Part shown: piece after piece, positions 15,684 to 24,978 of the stretch
Layout of the letters: every line of letters begins with the position of its first letter
Position numbering within the stretch: position 1 is the first letter of the stretch
Source: Coprosoma sp963632935
GTDB taxonomy: Bacteria > Bacillota_I > Bacilli_A > RF39 > UBA660
DNA: 35,849 nucleotides
Reading direction: 5' to 3'
NCBI GenBank assembly: GCA_963632935.1
Contig: CAVGWA010000012.1
Coordinates: 1-35,849 of the forward strand
Notes under the pieces: generated by a model
Told to the model about the DNA's origin: nothing
Database searches by the model: none
Seen by the model: the letters and a program-made list of their open reading frames with translations, nothing else
Made by a program: the position numbers and the translations under genes

Positions 15684-18197
15684 ATGGAAGAAGCAGTTAA
15701 AAAAATTTATGATTATTCATTAGAATATATTATGGGCGATAGCTTTGCAAGGTATGCTAAGGCAATTATTCAAGATAGAGCTTTACCTGATGTTAGAGAT
15801 GGATTAAAACCGGTTCAAAGGCGTATTTTATATGGAATGTATAAAGATGGAAATACGTATGATAAGCCTACTAAGAAATCAGCAAAAGCTGTTGGAAATA
15901 TTATGGGTTTTTATCACCCACATGGTGATTCGAGTATTTATGATGCTTTAGTTAGAATGAGTCAGTGGTGGAAAAATAATTTATGTTATGTTGAGATGCA
16001 AGGTAATAATGGTTCTATGGATGGCGATGGTGCTGCTGCTATGCGTTATACTGAAGCAAGACTTTCTAAGGTGGCTGGTGAACTTTTAAAAGATATAAAT
16101 AAAGATACCGTTTTAATGAGTTTAAACTATGATGATACTTTATTAGAACCAACAGTATTACCAGCGAAATACCCTAATTTGCTTGTTAATGGTGCGACTG
16201 GTATTTCTGCGGGTTATGCTACTAATATACCGCCTCATAATTTAGGTGAAATAATTGATGCTACTATTAAAAGAATAGATGATCCTAAATGCACATTAGA
16301 TGATATTTTAGATATCGTTAAAGGTCCAGATTTTCCAACTGGTGGTGTGGCTGAAGGATTAAAAGGTATAAAAGATGCTTTTGAAAAAGGAAGAGGAAAA
16401 GTTAATGTTAGATGTAAGTATGAAATAACTGGCCCTAAAACTAAAAGACAAATTATTATTAGTGAAATTCCTTATGAAGTAAATAAAGCAGCTTTAGTTA
16501 AAAAAATAGATGATATTAGAATTGAGAAAAAAATAGATGGTATTTCTGAGGTTCGTGATGAAACTGATAGAAATGGTTTACAAATAGCAATTGATCTTAA
16601 AAAGGATTCTAATGAAGAGTTGATAATTAATTATTTACTTAAAAATACTGATATGATGGTATCTTATAATTATAATATGGTAGCTATTGTAAATCATAGA
16701 CCGATGGTTTTAGGTATAATAGCTATATTAGATGCGTATATTGCTCATCAAAGGGAAGTTATTACAAGAAGAACTGAGTTTGATTTAAAATTAGCGCAAG
16801 CAAGAATGCATATTTTAGAAGGTTTAATTAAAGCTTTATCTATTTTAGGTGAAGTTATTAAAGTGATTAGATCATCTAAAAATAAAGCAGATGCTATTTT
16901 AAATTTACAAACAGAATTTGATTTTACACAAAAGCAAGCTGAAGCTATTGTTAATTTACAACTTTATAAATTAACTAATACTGATGTAACTGAACTTGAA
17001 AAAGAGATGGAACAAAAGAAAAAAGAAATTGCTGTTTGGACTCAAATTTTAGAAAATGAAGATGCTTTAAAACATGTTATGAAAACAGAATTAAAATTAG
17101 CAAAAGAAGAATATGCTACTGAAAGAAAAACTGAAATAAAAGATGAAGTAACTGAAATTAAAATAGATACAACATCTTTAATACCTAAAGAAGATTGTAT
17201 CGTTGTAGTTACTAATGAAGGTTATGTTAAAAGAGTATCATTAAGAAGTTATTCTGCTTCTAATGATGAAACTGGTTTAAAGGAAAACGATTATAAATTA
17301 TCTATTTATGAAGCAAATACAATGGATACTTTATTATTATTTACCTCTTTAGGTAACTATCTTTATGTTCCAGTTTATGAACTTCCTGATTTAAAGTGGA
17401 AAGATTTAGGGAAACATATTAGTAATATAATTAAAATTAGTAGTGACGAAGATATTATTTATTCATATTTAACTAAAGATTTTAAAGATAAAGTTAGCTT
17501 TTTAACATTTACTAAAAATGGTATGGTTAAACAAACTAGTATTGATGTTATGCAAGTTCAAAGATATTCTAAACCAATTAATTTAATGAAATTAAAAGAT
17601 AAAGATAAGGTTATATCTGCATGTATTTGTAAAGATGAAATCTTAGTTTCAACTTATAATGGACTTGGATTGAGATATCACTCTAGTGAAGTTCCTGTTA
17701 CCGGTTTAAAAGGTAGTGGTGTTAAAGCAATTAATTTAAAAGATGATTATGTTATATCAGGATGTAGTTTTAATGATTCAGAATATGCTTTATTTGTAAC
17801 TGATAAAGGAACTTTTAAAAGAGTTAGATTATCTGAATTTGATGTTATGACAAGAGCTAGGAAAGGATTACTTGCAATAAGAGATGTTAAAACAAATCCT
17901 TATCATTTAATTTCTATGTTAGTTATTGATAATAAAAAAGAAGTTGGAATATTAACTGATGAAATTACTTATCATAAGGCATCTACATTTCCAATATGTG
18001 ATAGGTATCAAACTGGTTCTTTAGTTACTAAAGATAAAATTAAAAAAGTATTTATTAAAACAGATATGCTTTCTAAAGATGAATTAATGAATGAAAGTGT
18101 TCAAGAAGATGATCAAGAAGAAACGCAACTTTCTTTAGAACAAATTGATGAAAAAATACTTACAATTGATGATTTTTTAGATGATTTTGATAATTAA
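15684..18197 (+). CDS. parC: DNA topoisomerase IV subunit A
   Basis: This 837-residue breakage-rejoining subunit pairs with ParE. The active-site tyrosine is Tyr122 in AAMRYTEARL. The quinolone-determining segment HPHGDSSIYDAL keeps Ser83, Ser84 and Asp87, the residues usually changed in resistant strains, so no target-based quinolone resistance is seen. The C-terminal beta-propeller (about residues 500-800) lacks the GyrA-box QRRGGKG, which supports ParC over GyrA. It begins seven bases after the parE stop with TAGGTGA upstream. An acidic tail (EDDQEETQ and DDFLDDFDN) ends the protein. Confidence 0.95.
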   Translation: MEEAVKKIYDYSLEYIMGDSFARYAKAIIQDRALPDVRDGLKPVQRRILYGMYKDGNTYDKPTKKSAKAVGNIMGFYHPHGDSSIYDALVRMSQWWKNNLCYVEMQGNNGSMDGDGAAAMRYTEARLSKVAGELLKDINKDTVLMSLNYDDTLLEPTVLPAKYPNLLVNGATGISAGYATNIPPHNLGEIIDATIKRIDDPKCTLDDILDIVKGPDFPTGGVAEGLKGIKDAFEKGRGKVNVRCKYEITGPKTKRQIIISEIPYEVNKAALVKKIDDIRIEKKIDGISEVRDETDRNGLQIAIDLKKDSNEELIINYLLKNTDMMVSYNYNMVAIVNHRPMVLGIIAILDAYIAHQREVITRRTEFDLKLAQARMHILEGLIKALSILGEVIKVIRSSKNKADAILNLQTEFDFTQKQAEAIVNLQLYKLTNTDVTELEKEMEQKKKEIAVWTQILENEDALKHVMKTELKLAKEEYATERKTEIKDEVTEIKIDTTSLIPKEDCIVVVTNEGYVKRVSLRSYSASNDETGLKENDYKLSIYEANTMDTLLLFTSLGNYLYVPVYELPDLKWKDLGKHISNIIKISSDEDIIYSYLTKDFKDKVSFLTFTKNGMVKQTSIDVMQVQRYSKPINLMKLKDKDKVISACICKDEILVSTYNGLGLRYHSSEVPVTGLKGSGVKAINLKDDYVISGCSFNDSEYALFVTDKGTFKRVRLSEFDVMTRARKGLLAIRDVKTNPYHLISMLVIDNKKEVGILTDEITYHKASTFPICDRYQTGSLVTKDKIKKVFIKTDMLSKDELMNESVQEDDQEETQLSLEQIDEKILTIDDFLDDFDN

Positions 18198-18207
18198 TTT
18201 TTAGTTA

Positions 18208-18236
18208 TTGATAGCAAAATATAAATGTGTTAAAAT
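18208..18236 (+). promoter_or_regulatory. yqeG-yqeH promoter
   Basis: TTGATA (18208-18213), a 17-base spacer and TAAAAT (18231-18236) lie between parC and yqeG, with AAGGAGG following at 18247-18253. Confidence 0.65.
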
Positions 18237-18259
18237 TAGGTTATTAAGGAGGGATGTTT

Positions 18260-18781
18260 GTGGAACAATATTTACCAGATATTTATCAGAAAAGTATTTA
18301 TACAATTGATTATTCCAAACTTTTGAATAGAGGTATTAAATGTATTTTGTTTGATTTAGATAACACTATTGTTTCTCCTTTTAATAGTCAGCCTACTAAG
18401 AAGACTAAAGATTTATTTATTAGTTTAAAACAGAAGGGTTTTAAGGTTATTATTTTTACAAATAGTCCTAAGATGAGATTAAAAGAGTTTAAAAATTATT
18501 TTGGTGTTGATGGGGTTGCAAATGCACGTAAACCTTTTCCTGGAAAATTGAAAAAAGTATTAGAAAAATATGGTTATGATGTAAATGAGGTGGCTATTGT
18601 TGGTGATCAGATGATGACTGATATTAAGGTTGGAAATAAAGTTGGCATTACTACTATTTTAATAGTGCCTATTAGTAGTAAGGATTTTATTGTAACTAAA
18701 TTAAATCGTTTTTTTGAGAGAAAAATGATGCAGAAGTTAAAATCTCATGATTTATTTTGGCCAGGTAGATATTATGAATAG
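18260..18781 (+). CDS. yqeG: YqeG-family HAD phosphatase
   Basis: This 173-residue HAD-IIIA phosphatase has motif I FDLDNTI (nucleophile Asp), motif II TNSP, the conserved Lys in ARKPFPGK and motif III GDQMMTDIKVGNK. In Bacillota yqeG precedes the ribosome-assembly GTPase gene yqeH, as here. Its substrate is not established; relatives are proposed to act on phosphorylated small molecules. GTG 18260 is preferred because AAGGAGG (18247-18253) abuts ATG 18254 but is well spaced for the GTG. It overlaps yqeH by eight bases. Confidence 0.88.
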   Translation: MEQYLPDIYQKSIYTIDYSKLLNRGIKCILFDLDNTIVSPFNSQPTKKTKDLFISLKQKGFKVIIFTNSPKMRLKEFKNYFGVDGVANARKPFPGKLKKVLEKYGYDVNEVAIVGDQMMTDIKVGNKVGITTILIVPISSKDFIVTKLNRFFERKMMQKLKSHDLFWPGRYYE

Positions 18782-19709
18782 ATGTGCTGGCTGTGGAGCT
18801 ATTTTACAAAATGATTTTTCTTCTAAGGAGGGTTTTGCAGCTAATTTAGATGATAAGTTTTGTAAACGTTGTTTTGATATAAAACATTATAATAAATATG
18901 TAAAGGTTCCGTATAAAGATTATGGTAAAGTCATTTCGGATATTGACAAAAAAAATGATTTGATTTTATTGGTTTCTGATTTTTTAAATTTATATAATTT
19001 GGAAAAAATTAATTTTAAAAGTCCTGTTTTACTTGTTATTACAAAGGCTGATTTAATACCTAGAAATATTAAAAATTTTTCAAGTAAAATAAAGTTTCCT
19101 GTTTTAGATGAAGTTGTAGTTTCTAGTAAAAACAATTATAATTTTGATTTGCTTTATGAAAAGATTTTGAAATATAAAACGAGTAGTAATGTGTATGTTG
19201 TTGGATTTACTAATGCTGGCAAATCAACACTTGTTAATAAACTTTTAAAAAATTATGGTAATGGTTTAGGTGAAATTACTGTTAGTAATTTGCCATCAAC
19301 TACGGTTGATTTTATTAGTAATAGAGTAAATGATGATCTTGTTTTAGTTGATACTCCTGGTCTTTTAGATTTTGGTAGTTTGATGCTTAAGGTAGATAAA
19401 AATGGTTTAAAAAAAATAATGCCTAAGAAAGAGATAAGACCTATTATATATCAAATTAAAAAAAGACAAAGTTTATGTATTGATGATTTTGTTAAAATTA
19501 CTTTTTTATCACAAAGTAATATAGTAATTTATATGTCAAATGGTTTAAATTTTCAAAGGAAATATAAAAATGATGATTTAAAAGGATGTAATTTGAATAT
19601 AAGAAAAAATCAAAAATTGATTATTAAGGGACTTGGATTTATTGAATTTAAAATGGATTCAAATGTTAATTTAGAACTAATTGATGGTGTAGAGTATTTA
19701 ATCAATTAG
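18774..19709 (+). CDS. yqeH: YqeH-like circularly permuted ribosome-assembly GTPase
   Basis: This 311-residue GTPase has its G motifs in permuted order: G4 TKADL, G5 SSK, then G1 GFTNAGKST, switch region STT and G3 DTPG. An N-terminal zinc finger (CAGCG, CKRC) precedes them. YqeH helps assemble the 30S subunit. The start at ATG 18774 overlaps the end of yqeG and follows AGGTAGA; a farther upstream in-frame ATG lies well within yqeG. At 311 residues it is shorter than the B. subtilis protein. The usual followers aroE, yhbY and nadD are absent. Its last codons are inside a terminator. Confidence 0.9.
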   Translation: MNRCAGCGAILQNDFSSKEGFAANLDDKFCKRCFDIKHYNKYVKVPYKDYGKVISDIDKKNDLILLVSDFLNLYNLEKINFKSPVLLVITKADLIPRNIKNFSSKIKFPVLDEVVVSSKNNYNFDLLYEKILKYKTSSNVYVVGFTNAGKSTLVNKLLKNYGNGLGEITVSNLPSTTVDFISNRVNDDLVLVDTPGLLDFGSLMLKVDKNGLKKIMPKKEIRPIIYQIKKRQSLCIDDFVKITFLSQSNIVIYMSNGLNFQRKYKNDDLKGCNLNIRKNQKLIIKGLGFIEFKMDSNVNLELIDGVEYLIN

Positions 19710-19716
19710 TTCTTTT
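19674..19716 (+). terminator. Terminator overlapping the end of yqeH
   Basis: GAACTAATTGAT (19674-19685) and ATCAATTAGTTC (19701-19712) form a perfect 12-pair stem with a 15-base loop, followed by four Ts. The left arm encodes the last residues of YqeH, and the stop lies in the right arm. Confidence 0.75.
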
Positions 19717-19757
19717 ATTATTATTTTATTTGTGCTAAAATTAAAATAGGTGATGAT

Positions 19758-21530
19758 ATGTTAGGTACGATAATTGGAATTGAAGAGGATACTGTTTTAA
19801 TAAAATTAGGTATTGAACTTAATAAATTTCAAAGTTTAATTAATTTGCATGTTGTTATGGAAGATAGTGACAAGATGCTTGTTGGAGAGATTATTGACAT
19901 AAAAGAGGGAATTGCTTATGTTAATTTAATTGGTGAAATTATTGATAATAAATTTGTTTTTGGTGTTATTAGAAAGCCTTCTTTTAGTGCTACAGTCAAA
20001 TTAATTTCTAAGGAAAAAATACCTATGATAATAAGTGTTGCTGATTATCAAGAAAAAAAGGATGTTTTTATTGGAGAAAGTCCTATTTATTCTGGTGTTA
20101 AAATTGGGTTTGATATTAATTCTTTTTTTGCTAATCATTTTGCAATTTTTGGTTCAACTGGTTCTGGTAAATCTTGGGGAGTAGCTAAACTTTTACAAAG
20201 TATTTTTGATAAAAAAACTACGGTAGCATATCGTGCTAGTATATTTATTTTTGATGCTTATGGTGAGTATCATAGTGCTTTTCAAGATATTAATAAAAAA
20301 GTTCCTGAGGTTAGTTTTAAAGCATATACAACTAATACTAAGTTTAGTGAAAGTGAACTTTTAAAAATACCACTTTGGTTACTTTCTATTGATGATATTG
20401 CTCTTTTACTTAATGCCGAGTCACCAACTCAGCTTCCAATTATTGAAAAAGCTCTAAAGTTAGTTGGGGTATTTGTTAGGGATGAAGAAAAGGTAATAAA
20501 ACAAAAAAATGATATTATTGCTAGGGTAATTTTAGATATTTTATCAAGTGGACATAATGCGGCTCAGATTCGAGATCAAATATTTTCTGTTTTATCTACT
20601 TATAATACTAAGGATTTAAATTTGGAATCTCAGATTTATCAACCTGGTTATGTTAGAAGTTTGAAACAATGTTTAGTTATAGATGCTTCTGGAAAAATAA
20701 GAGAAATGGAATTACTTACAAATTTTATACATACATTTTTAGATGATAATATTACTCTTACTTTACCTGATGGTTCATTTAAATATTCACTTAATGATTT
20801 AAAATTAGCTTTGGATTTTGCTTTGCTTTCAGAAGGCGTTTTGAATAGTGATAAGGTATATGATGAAAGTAATGTTTTAAAGGTTCGTTTGCATAGTTTA
20901 TTAAATGGGGAGTATGCTAAATATTTTGAAGTTGATAGATATGTAACTAAGGATGAATATATTAAAGAATTATTGATGGCACCTAATGGTAGAAAAGCCC
21001 AAATTATTAATTTTAATATTAATTATGTTGATGATAGGTTTGCTAAGGTAATTACTAAAATATATTCAAAGTTATTATTTGATTATGCTAAGGATTTACA
21101 AAAAAGAGCCTCACTTCCATTTCATATTATTTTAGAAGAGGCTCATAGGTATGTTCAAAATGATAATGATATAAATTTACTTGGATATAATATATTTGAT
21201 AGAATTGCTAAAGAAGGTCGTAAATACGGTGTCTTACTTGGTCTTATATCTCAAAGACCTTCTGATTTATCAGAAACTTCTATTTCGCAATGTAATAATT
21301 TTTTAATATTTAAAATGTTACATCCGAGAGATATTCAATATATTAAAGATATGGTACCTAATATTACTAATGAAGTTGTTAAAAGACTTAGAATTTTACA
21401 ACCTGGTAATTGTATTGGATTTGGTAGTGCTTTTCATGTTCCTGTTTTAATTAAAATGGATAAACCTGATCCAACTCCTTCTAGTAATAGTTGTGATGTT
21501 TCTACAAATTGGTTTATTGATAGAGGATAG
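19758..21530 (+). CDS. HerA-like DNA-translocating ATPase (HAS-barrel + DUF87)
   Basis: This 590-residue protein has an N-terminal HAS-barrel-like beta domain (about residues 1-100), Walker A GSTGSGKS (132-139), an Asp/Tyr box FIFDAYGEYH after it and Walker B IILEEAH (about 456-463), then a sensor-like region GLISQRP. HerA forms hexamers that move along DNA and in archaea works with the nuclease NurA in end resection; some bacterial relatives belong to antiphage systems. No nuclease, Sir2 or other defence partner is adjacent, so a housekeeping DNA-repair or segregation role is as likely. The start follows TAGGTGAT. Its 3' end overlaps the convergent radical SAM gene by 17 bases. Confidence 0.85.
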   Translation: MLGTIIGIEEDTVLIKLGIELNKFQSLINLHVVMEDSDKMLVGEIIDIKEGIAYVNLIGEIIDNKFVFGVIRKPSFSATVKLISKEKIPMIISVADYQEKKDVFIGESPIYSGVKIGFDINSFFANHFAIFGSTGSGKSWGVAKLLQSIFDKKTTVAYRASIFIFDAYGEYHSAFQDINKKVPEVSFKAYTTNTKFSESELLKIPLWLLSIDDIALLLNAESPTQLPIIEKALKLVGVFVRDEEKVIKQKNDIIARVILDILSSGHNAAQIRDQIFSVLSTYNTKDLNLESQIYQPGYVRSLKQCLVIDASGKIREMELLTNFIHTFLDDNITLTLPDGSFKYSLNDLKLALDFALLSEGVLNSDKVYDESNVLKVRLHSLLNGEYAKYFEVDRYVTKDEYIKELLMAPNGRKAQIINFNINYVDDRFAKVITKIYSKLLFDYAKDLQKRASLPFHIILEEAHRYVQNDNDINLLGYNIFDRIAKEGRKYGVLLGLISQRPSDLSETSISQCNNFLIFKMLHPRDIQYIKDMVPNITNEVVKRLRILQPGNCIGFGSAFHVPVLIKMDKPDPTPSSNSCDVSTNWFIDRG

Positions 21531-22473
21531 AGATATCCTTTTTTATTTTGTCTCCTTGATATACATCTCTTTTGACCATTTCTTTATCAATACTATTTAA
21601 AACGTCTATTTTTTTATTTGTCCAAATTGGTTCGATTAAATCTTCTTTTACTGGATCTGCAGTTAATCTTTGAATAACTATTTTAGGATTTAAGTATTCT
21701 AATTGATTTATTACAATATCAACATACTCATCCTTTGACAAAATAGGGAATGGTTTAATTTTATATAACTTTTCTAATGGCGTATTTTTTAAAACACACA
21801 GCATATGTATTTTTATTCCATCAATTTCTAATTCATTTAAATATTTTACTGTTTGTATCATCATTTCTTTTGTTTCATATGGTAAGCCATTTATGATGTG
21901 AACAACAGTATAAATATTTCTTTGTTTTAATTTTTTTACCATTTGTTCAAAACATTTTAAATCGTGGCATCTATTTATTAATTTACTTGTTTTTTCATGT
22001 ATTGTTTGTAGGCCTAATTCAATTGTTAAAAATGTTTTTTTATTTAATTTTTCTAGATAATCAAGACATTCATCTGTTATGGCATCTGGTCTTGTAGCTA
22101 TTGAAAGACCAACTACGTTTTTAAGATTTAAAATGCTTTCATATTTTTCTTTTAATATATTAACTGGGGCATATGTATTTGTTCTTGCTTGAAAATAACC
22201 TATATATTTACTGTTTGGCCATTTGTTGTTCATGATTTTTTTGATGGTATTAAACTGTTTTATTAGATTTTCTTTTGGATTTCCTCCATATTCACCAGAG
22301 CCTGTTTTTGAACAGTAAATACAACCATTTTTAGATAAACTTCCATCAATGTTTGGACAGGTAAAACCAGCGTTTAGGCTTATTTTACACACTTTGCTTT
22401 TAAATTTATTTTTATAGAAATAATCTAGGGTATGATATCTTTTATTTGTATTTGAATAGATAAATTTTTTCAT
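21514..22473 (-). CDS. ytqA: YtqA-type (TIGR01212) radical SAM protein
   Basis: This 319-residue radical SAM enzyme belongs to the TIGR01212 family. The cluster motif is spread as CPNIDGSLSKNGCIYC, which is diagnostic for this family, and later conserved parts include YFQARTNTYAP, GLSIATRPD, TIELGLQ and HIINGLP. In Gram-positive bacteria YtqA has been linked to synthesis of 5-methylaminomethyl uridine in tRNA (the name MnmL has been proposed); this is family knowledge, not visible here. The partner methyltransferase YtqB is not next to it. On the minus strand AAGGTGATTTT precedes the ATG. Confidence 0.88.
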   Translation of the reverse strand: MKKFIYSNTNKRYHTLDYFYKNKFKSKVCKISLNAGFTCPNIDGSLSKNGCIYCSKTGSGEYGGNPKENLIKQFNTIKKIMNNKWPNSKYIGYFQARTNTYAPVNILKEKYESILNLKNVVGLSIATRPDAITDECLDYLEKLNKKTFLTIELGLQTIHEKTSKLINRCHDLKCFEQMVKKLKQRNIYTVVHIINGLPYETKEMMIQTVKYLNELEIDGIKIHMLCVLKNTPLEKLYKIKPFPILSKDEYVDIVINQLEYLNPKIVIQRLTADPVKEDLIEPIWTNKKIDVLNSIDKEMVKRDVYQGDKIKKDISILYQ

Positions 22474-22544
22474 AAAATCACCTTAATAATTATATCACAT
22501 TTGTGAAAAACTGATGAAAATAGCTTAAATTTGTATAAAAAAGC

Positions 22545-22573
22545 TTTATATTATAAGGTTTTTTTGTTATAAT
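22545..22573 (+). promoter_or_regulatory. Promoter of the YfcC-like permease gene
   Basis: TTTATA (22545-22550), a 17-base spacer and TATAAT (22568-22573) lie before GGGAGGT and the GTG start. The region is shared with the divergent ytqA gene. Confidence 0.55.
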
Positions 22574-22594
22574 ACTTCCTGGGAGGTAGGAAAG

Positions 22595-24184
22595 GTGAAA
22601 CGAAATTTACTTAAGGTAATCGGAATATCATTCTTAATATTTGTTGTATTAAGTTGGCTTATTCCAGTAGGCACATATTCAAACGGTAAATTAACTACTA
22701 GCAGTATTGATCCTGTTGGTTTAATTGATTTATTTAATGCGCCTGTGCAATCTTTTATTACATTTGTTTTATACGGTGTAGTATTTGCTACTATTGGTGG
22801 CTTTTATGGAGTTATGGAGAAAACTGGAGCTTTAGAAAAAGTTACTGATAAAATGAAAGGAGCATTTAATGGAAAGGAAAGAGGATTTTTAATCTTAACT
22901 GTTATTTTATTTACAGTTCTTTCATCACTTACAGGTTTAGTAATTCCATTATTTATATTGGTTCCTTTATTTGCTACAGTACTTTTTGCCATGAATTATG
23001 ACAAAGTTACAGTACTTGCTGCAACTGTAGGTGGACTTTTATTAGGTTCAGTTGCTTCAACTTATGGTTTTAATATTACAGGATATACGAAAAATATTTT
23101 ATCTTTGGATATGAGTAACCAAATTGTTGCAAAAGTTATTTTATTAGTTATTTTAACTGCAGGTTTAATTTTAGCAATTTTATCAACTAGTAAAAAATCA
23201 AATGAAAAGAATAAAGCGGCAAAAGAGGTAGTAAAGGAAGTAGAAAAGACTAAAGATGTAGTTAAAAAAACTACAGCTAAAAAAGCTGAAAGTAAAACTG
23301 TTAAGAAAGAGGTCAAAAAGCCTGTTAAGAAGGCTGCTGCAAAGACAACTGCTAAAAAAACTACTAAGAAAACTACTAAGAAGGGAAATACAAAAGATTT
23401 GGCTGTTACAAAATCAGTTAAAAAGGTTTCTAATAAATCTAAAATTAGTGCAGTACCATTTGTTGTTATTTTCATTCTTATGCTAATTATTTGTTTAATT
23501 GGTATGTATAATTGGTATTATTCATTTAGTATTGATGTATTTAATAATATGCATGATGCTATTATGGGTGTTAAGATTAAAGGATTTAAGATTTTTGAAA
23601 ATCTTTTAAGTGGTATTTCACAACTAGGTTATTGGAGTAATATTGACTTTGTTTGTACAATGATAATTACTTCATTAATAATTGCTTGGATTTACAAAGT
23701 TAGCTTTAATGATTATGTTGAAAGTTTTATTGCTGGTGTTAAAAAATGGCTTCCAACAGCTATTTATGCAGCTTTAGCAAGTGTTATTTTATCTATTTTA
23801 TATCAAGCTTCTTATAATGGAACTGGTACATTAGTAGATACAATTAATGCTAAAATATTTGGTTTAACTGATGGATTTAATGTTATAACTACAGCTTTAG
23901 CAAGTTTATTAGGAAGTTTCTTCTTTAATGATTTATATTATTTACTTGCTGATTTATCATCATATGTATCTGGTTTTGATGCTTCTTCATTATCAGTTGC
24001 TGGTTTACTTATTCAATCAGTTTATGCAATTGGTATGATGATTTTCCCAACTAGTGTTGTACTTGTTGCTGGATTAAGTTTATTTGATGTTTCATATAAA
24101 GATTGGATCAAATATATTTGGAAGTTTATGTTAATTACATTCTTATTAGTTTTACTAGTATGTGGTATTTTAACACTTTTGTAA
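22595..24184 (+). CDS. YfcC/DcuC-superfamily permease with a lysine-rich, histone H1-like loop
   Basis: This 529-residue polytopic membrane protein resembles YfcC/ArcD/DcuC-type carriers (amino acid or C4-dicarboxylate exchange): the N-terminus reads LSWLIPVGTYSNG and is followed by about five helices to residue 198, with another set from 285 on. Between the halves, residues 199-284 form a highly basic loop made of Lys, Ala, Thr and Val, with stretches such as KKPVKKAAAKTTAKK and KTTKKTTKKGNTK. This is like the tail of histone H1 or bacterial H1-like proteins and is not part of the usual fold. By the positive-inside rule it faces the cytoplasm and could touch DNA, RNA or phospholipid. The start is GTG after GGGAGGT. 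Substrate unknown. Confidence 0.75.
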   Translation: MKRNLLKVIGISFLIFVVLSWLIPVGTYSNGKLTTSSIDPVGLIDLFNAPVQSFITFVLYGVVFATIGGFYGVMEKTGALEKVTDKMKGAFNGKERGFLILTVILFTVLSSLTGLVIPLFILVPLFATVLFAMNYDKVTVLAATVGGLLLGSVASTYGFNITGYTKNILSLDMSNQIVAKVILLVILTAGLILAILSTSKKSNEKNKAAKEVVKEVEKTKDVVKKTTAKKAESKTVKKEVKKPVKKAAAKTTAKKTTKKTTKKGNTKDLAVTKSVKKVSNKSKISAVPFVVIFILMLIICLIGMYNWYYSFSIDVFNNMHDAIMGVKIKGFKIFENLLSGISQLGYWSNIDFVCTMIITSLIIAWIYKVSFNDYVESFIAGVKKWLPTAIYAALASVILSILYQASYNGTGTLVDTINAKIFGLTDGFNVITTALASLLGSFFFNDLYYLLADLSSYVSGFDASSLSVAGLLIQSVYAIGMMIFPTSVVLVAGLSLFDVSYKDWIKYIWKFMLITFLLVLLVCGILTLL

Positions 24185-24187
24185 TTT

Positions 24188-24211
24188 AAAAACAGCGAAT
24201 GCTGTTTTTTT
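24188..24211 (+). terminator. Terminator of the permease gene
   Basis: AAAAACAGC (24188-24196), loop GAAT and GCTGTTTTT (24201-24209), with further Ts, form a clear intrinsic terminator. Confidence 0.85.
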
Positions 24212-24294
24212 GTATAAATAATTTATTAAAAGTTAAGTGTTTGATATGCTATAAATTTATTTGATTTGTAGTGAGAAAATTTTGATATTATATT

Positions 24295-24320
24295 AAAAAA
24301 ACCTTACCGTGTTGTAAGGT
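24295..24320 (-). terminator. Terminator of the DUF2798 gene
   Basis: ACCTTAC (24301-24307) and GTAAGGT (24314-24320) form a seven-pair stem. On the minus strand it is followed by seven Ts, so it ends transcription of the gene at 24332-24793. Confidence 0.8.
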
Positions 24321-24331
24321 AGTGAAAATTT

Positions 24332-24793
24332 TTAATTTTTAAATATTTTTCTAAATAGAAATCTTACTAATGGCCCAGCATAAAATATTTGAAAGCATAA
24401 AGCCATTGGAAAACTTATTACCCATGTTTGTAACCAATTAGTAAATAAATTTTCTATTCCTTTAAATTCAAAAAATATATTAACTATTAATGTCATGATT
24501 GGACACATGAAGGCAACTGTTAAACCAGAAATCATAAGTGTTATAAATATTGGCTCGGTTTTAGTAGCGTCAATAGTTTTGAAAGTTATTTTTTTGGCTA
24601 ATTTTCCTACGAATAAACTTTCAACAAGAAATGCTATTACACATACTGGTAAAAATATTTGACATGCTTTGATAAGAATATCATTATTAAAACCACCATT
24701 ATGCACTGAAAGACTATAACATACCATTGCAAATACCATTAATATTACCATCATTATACCAAATATAAAATCTTGAAATTTAGTTTTAGGCAT
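24332..24793 (-). CDS. DUF2798 family membrane protein
   Basis: This 153-residue protein has four predicted membrane helices (about residues 9-30, 43-60, 80-108 and 122-142). It opens with MPKTKFQDFIFGIMMV, the typical opening of DUF2798 proteins, which form short pairs of repeats; it contains two such halves (FGIMMVILMVFAMVCY and ITLMISGLTVAFMCPI). Function is unknown. AAGGAG precedes the ATG on the minus strand. Its promoter is probably TTACAC, 17 bases, TATAAT near 24888-24916 on the minus strand. A direct repeat GTTCGTT (24830-24836, 24852-24858) lies in the leader. Confidence 0.85.
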   Translation of the reverse strand: MPKTKFQDFIFGIMMVILMVFAMVCYSLSVHNGGFNNDILIKACQIFLPVCVIAFLVESLFVGKLAKKITFKTIDATKTEPIFITLMISGLTVAFMCPIMTLIVNIFFEFKGIENLFTNWLQTWVISFPMALCFQIFYAGPLVRFLFRKIFKN

Positions 24794-24978
24794 TTTTTTA
24801 CTCCTTTCTTAAACAAAATACTTTGTGTTGTTCGTTAGTCATTTATGTAATGTTCGTTTCCAATTTAACCAAGTTTTGCTTAGTAATTATAACATAAAAT
24901 TTTTTTTTGTGTAAGTAGATTTATAATTATTTTACATATTAATATTTCCATGTTAAAATATTGTTGAGGTATAAGATT

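Noticed and set aside
19758..22473. HerA-based antiphage defence island
   Set aside because: No nuclease or other effector is adjacent; the neighbours are ribosome-assembly and tRNA-modification genes.
23062..23475. 137-codon minus-strand frame opposite the Lys-rich loop
   Set aside because: Its Phe/Leu/Val-rich protein is the mirror of AAA/ACT codons; no ribosome site or terminator.
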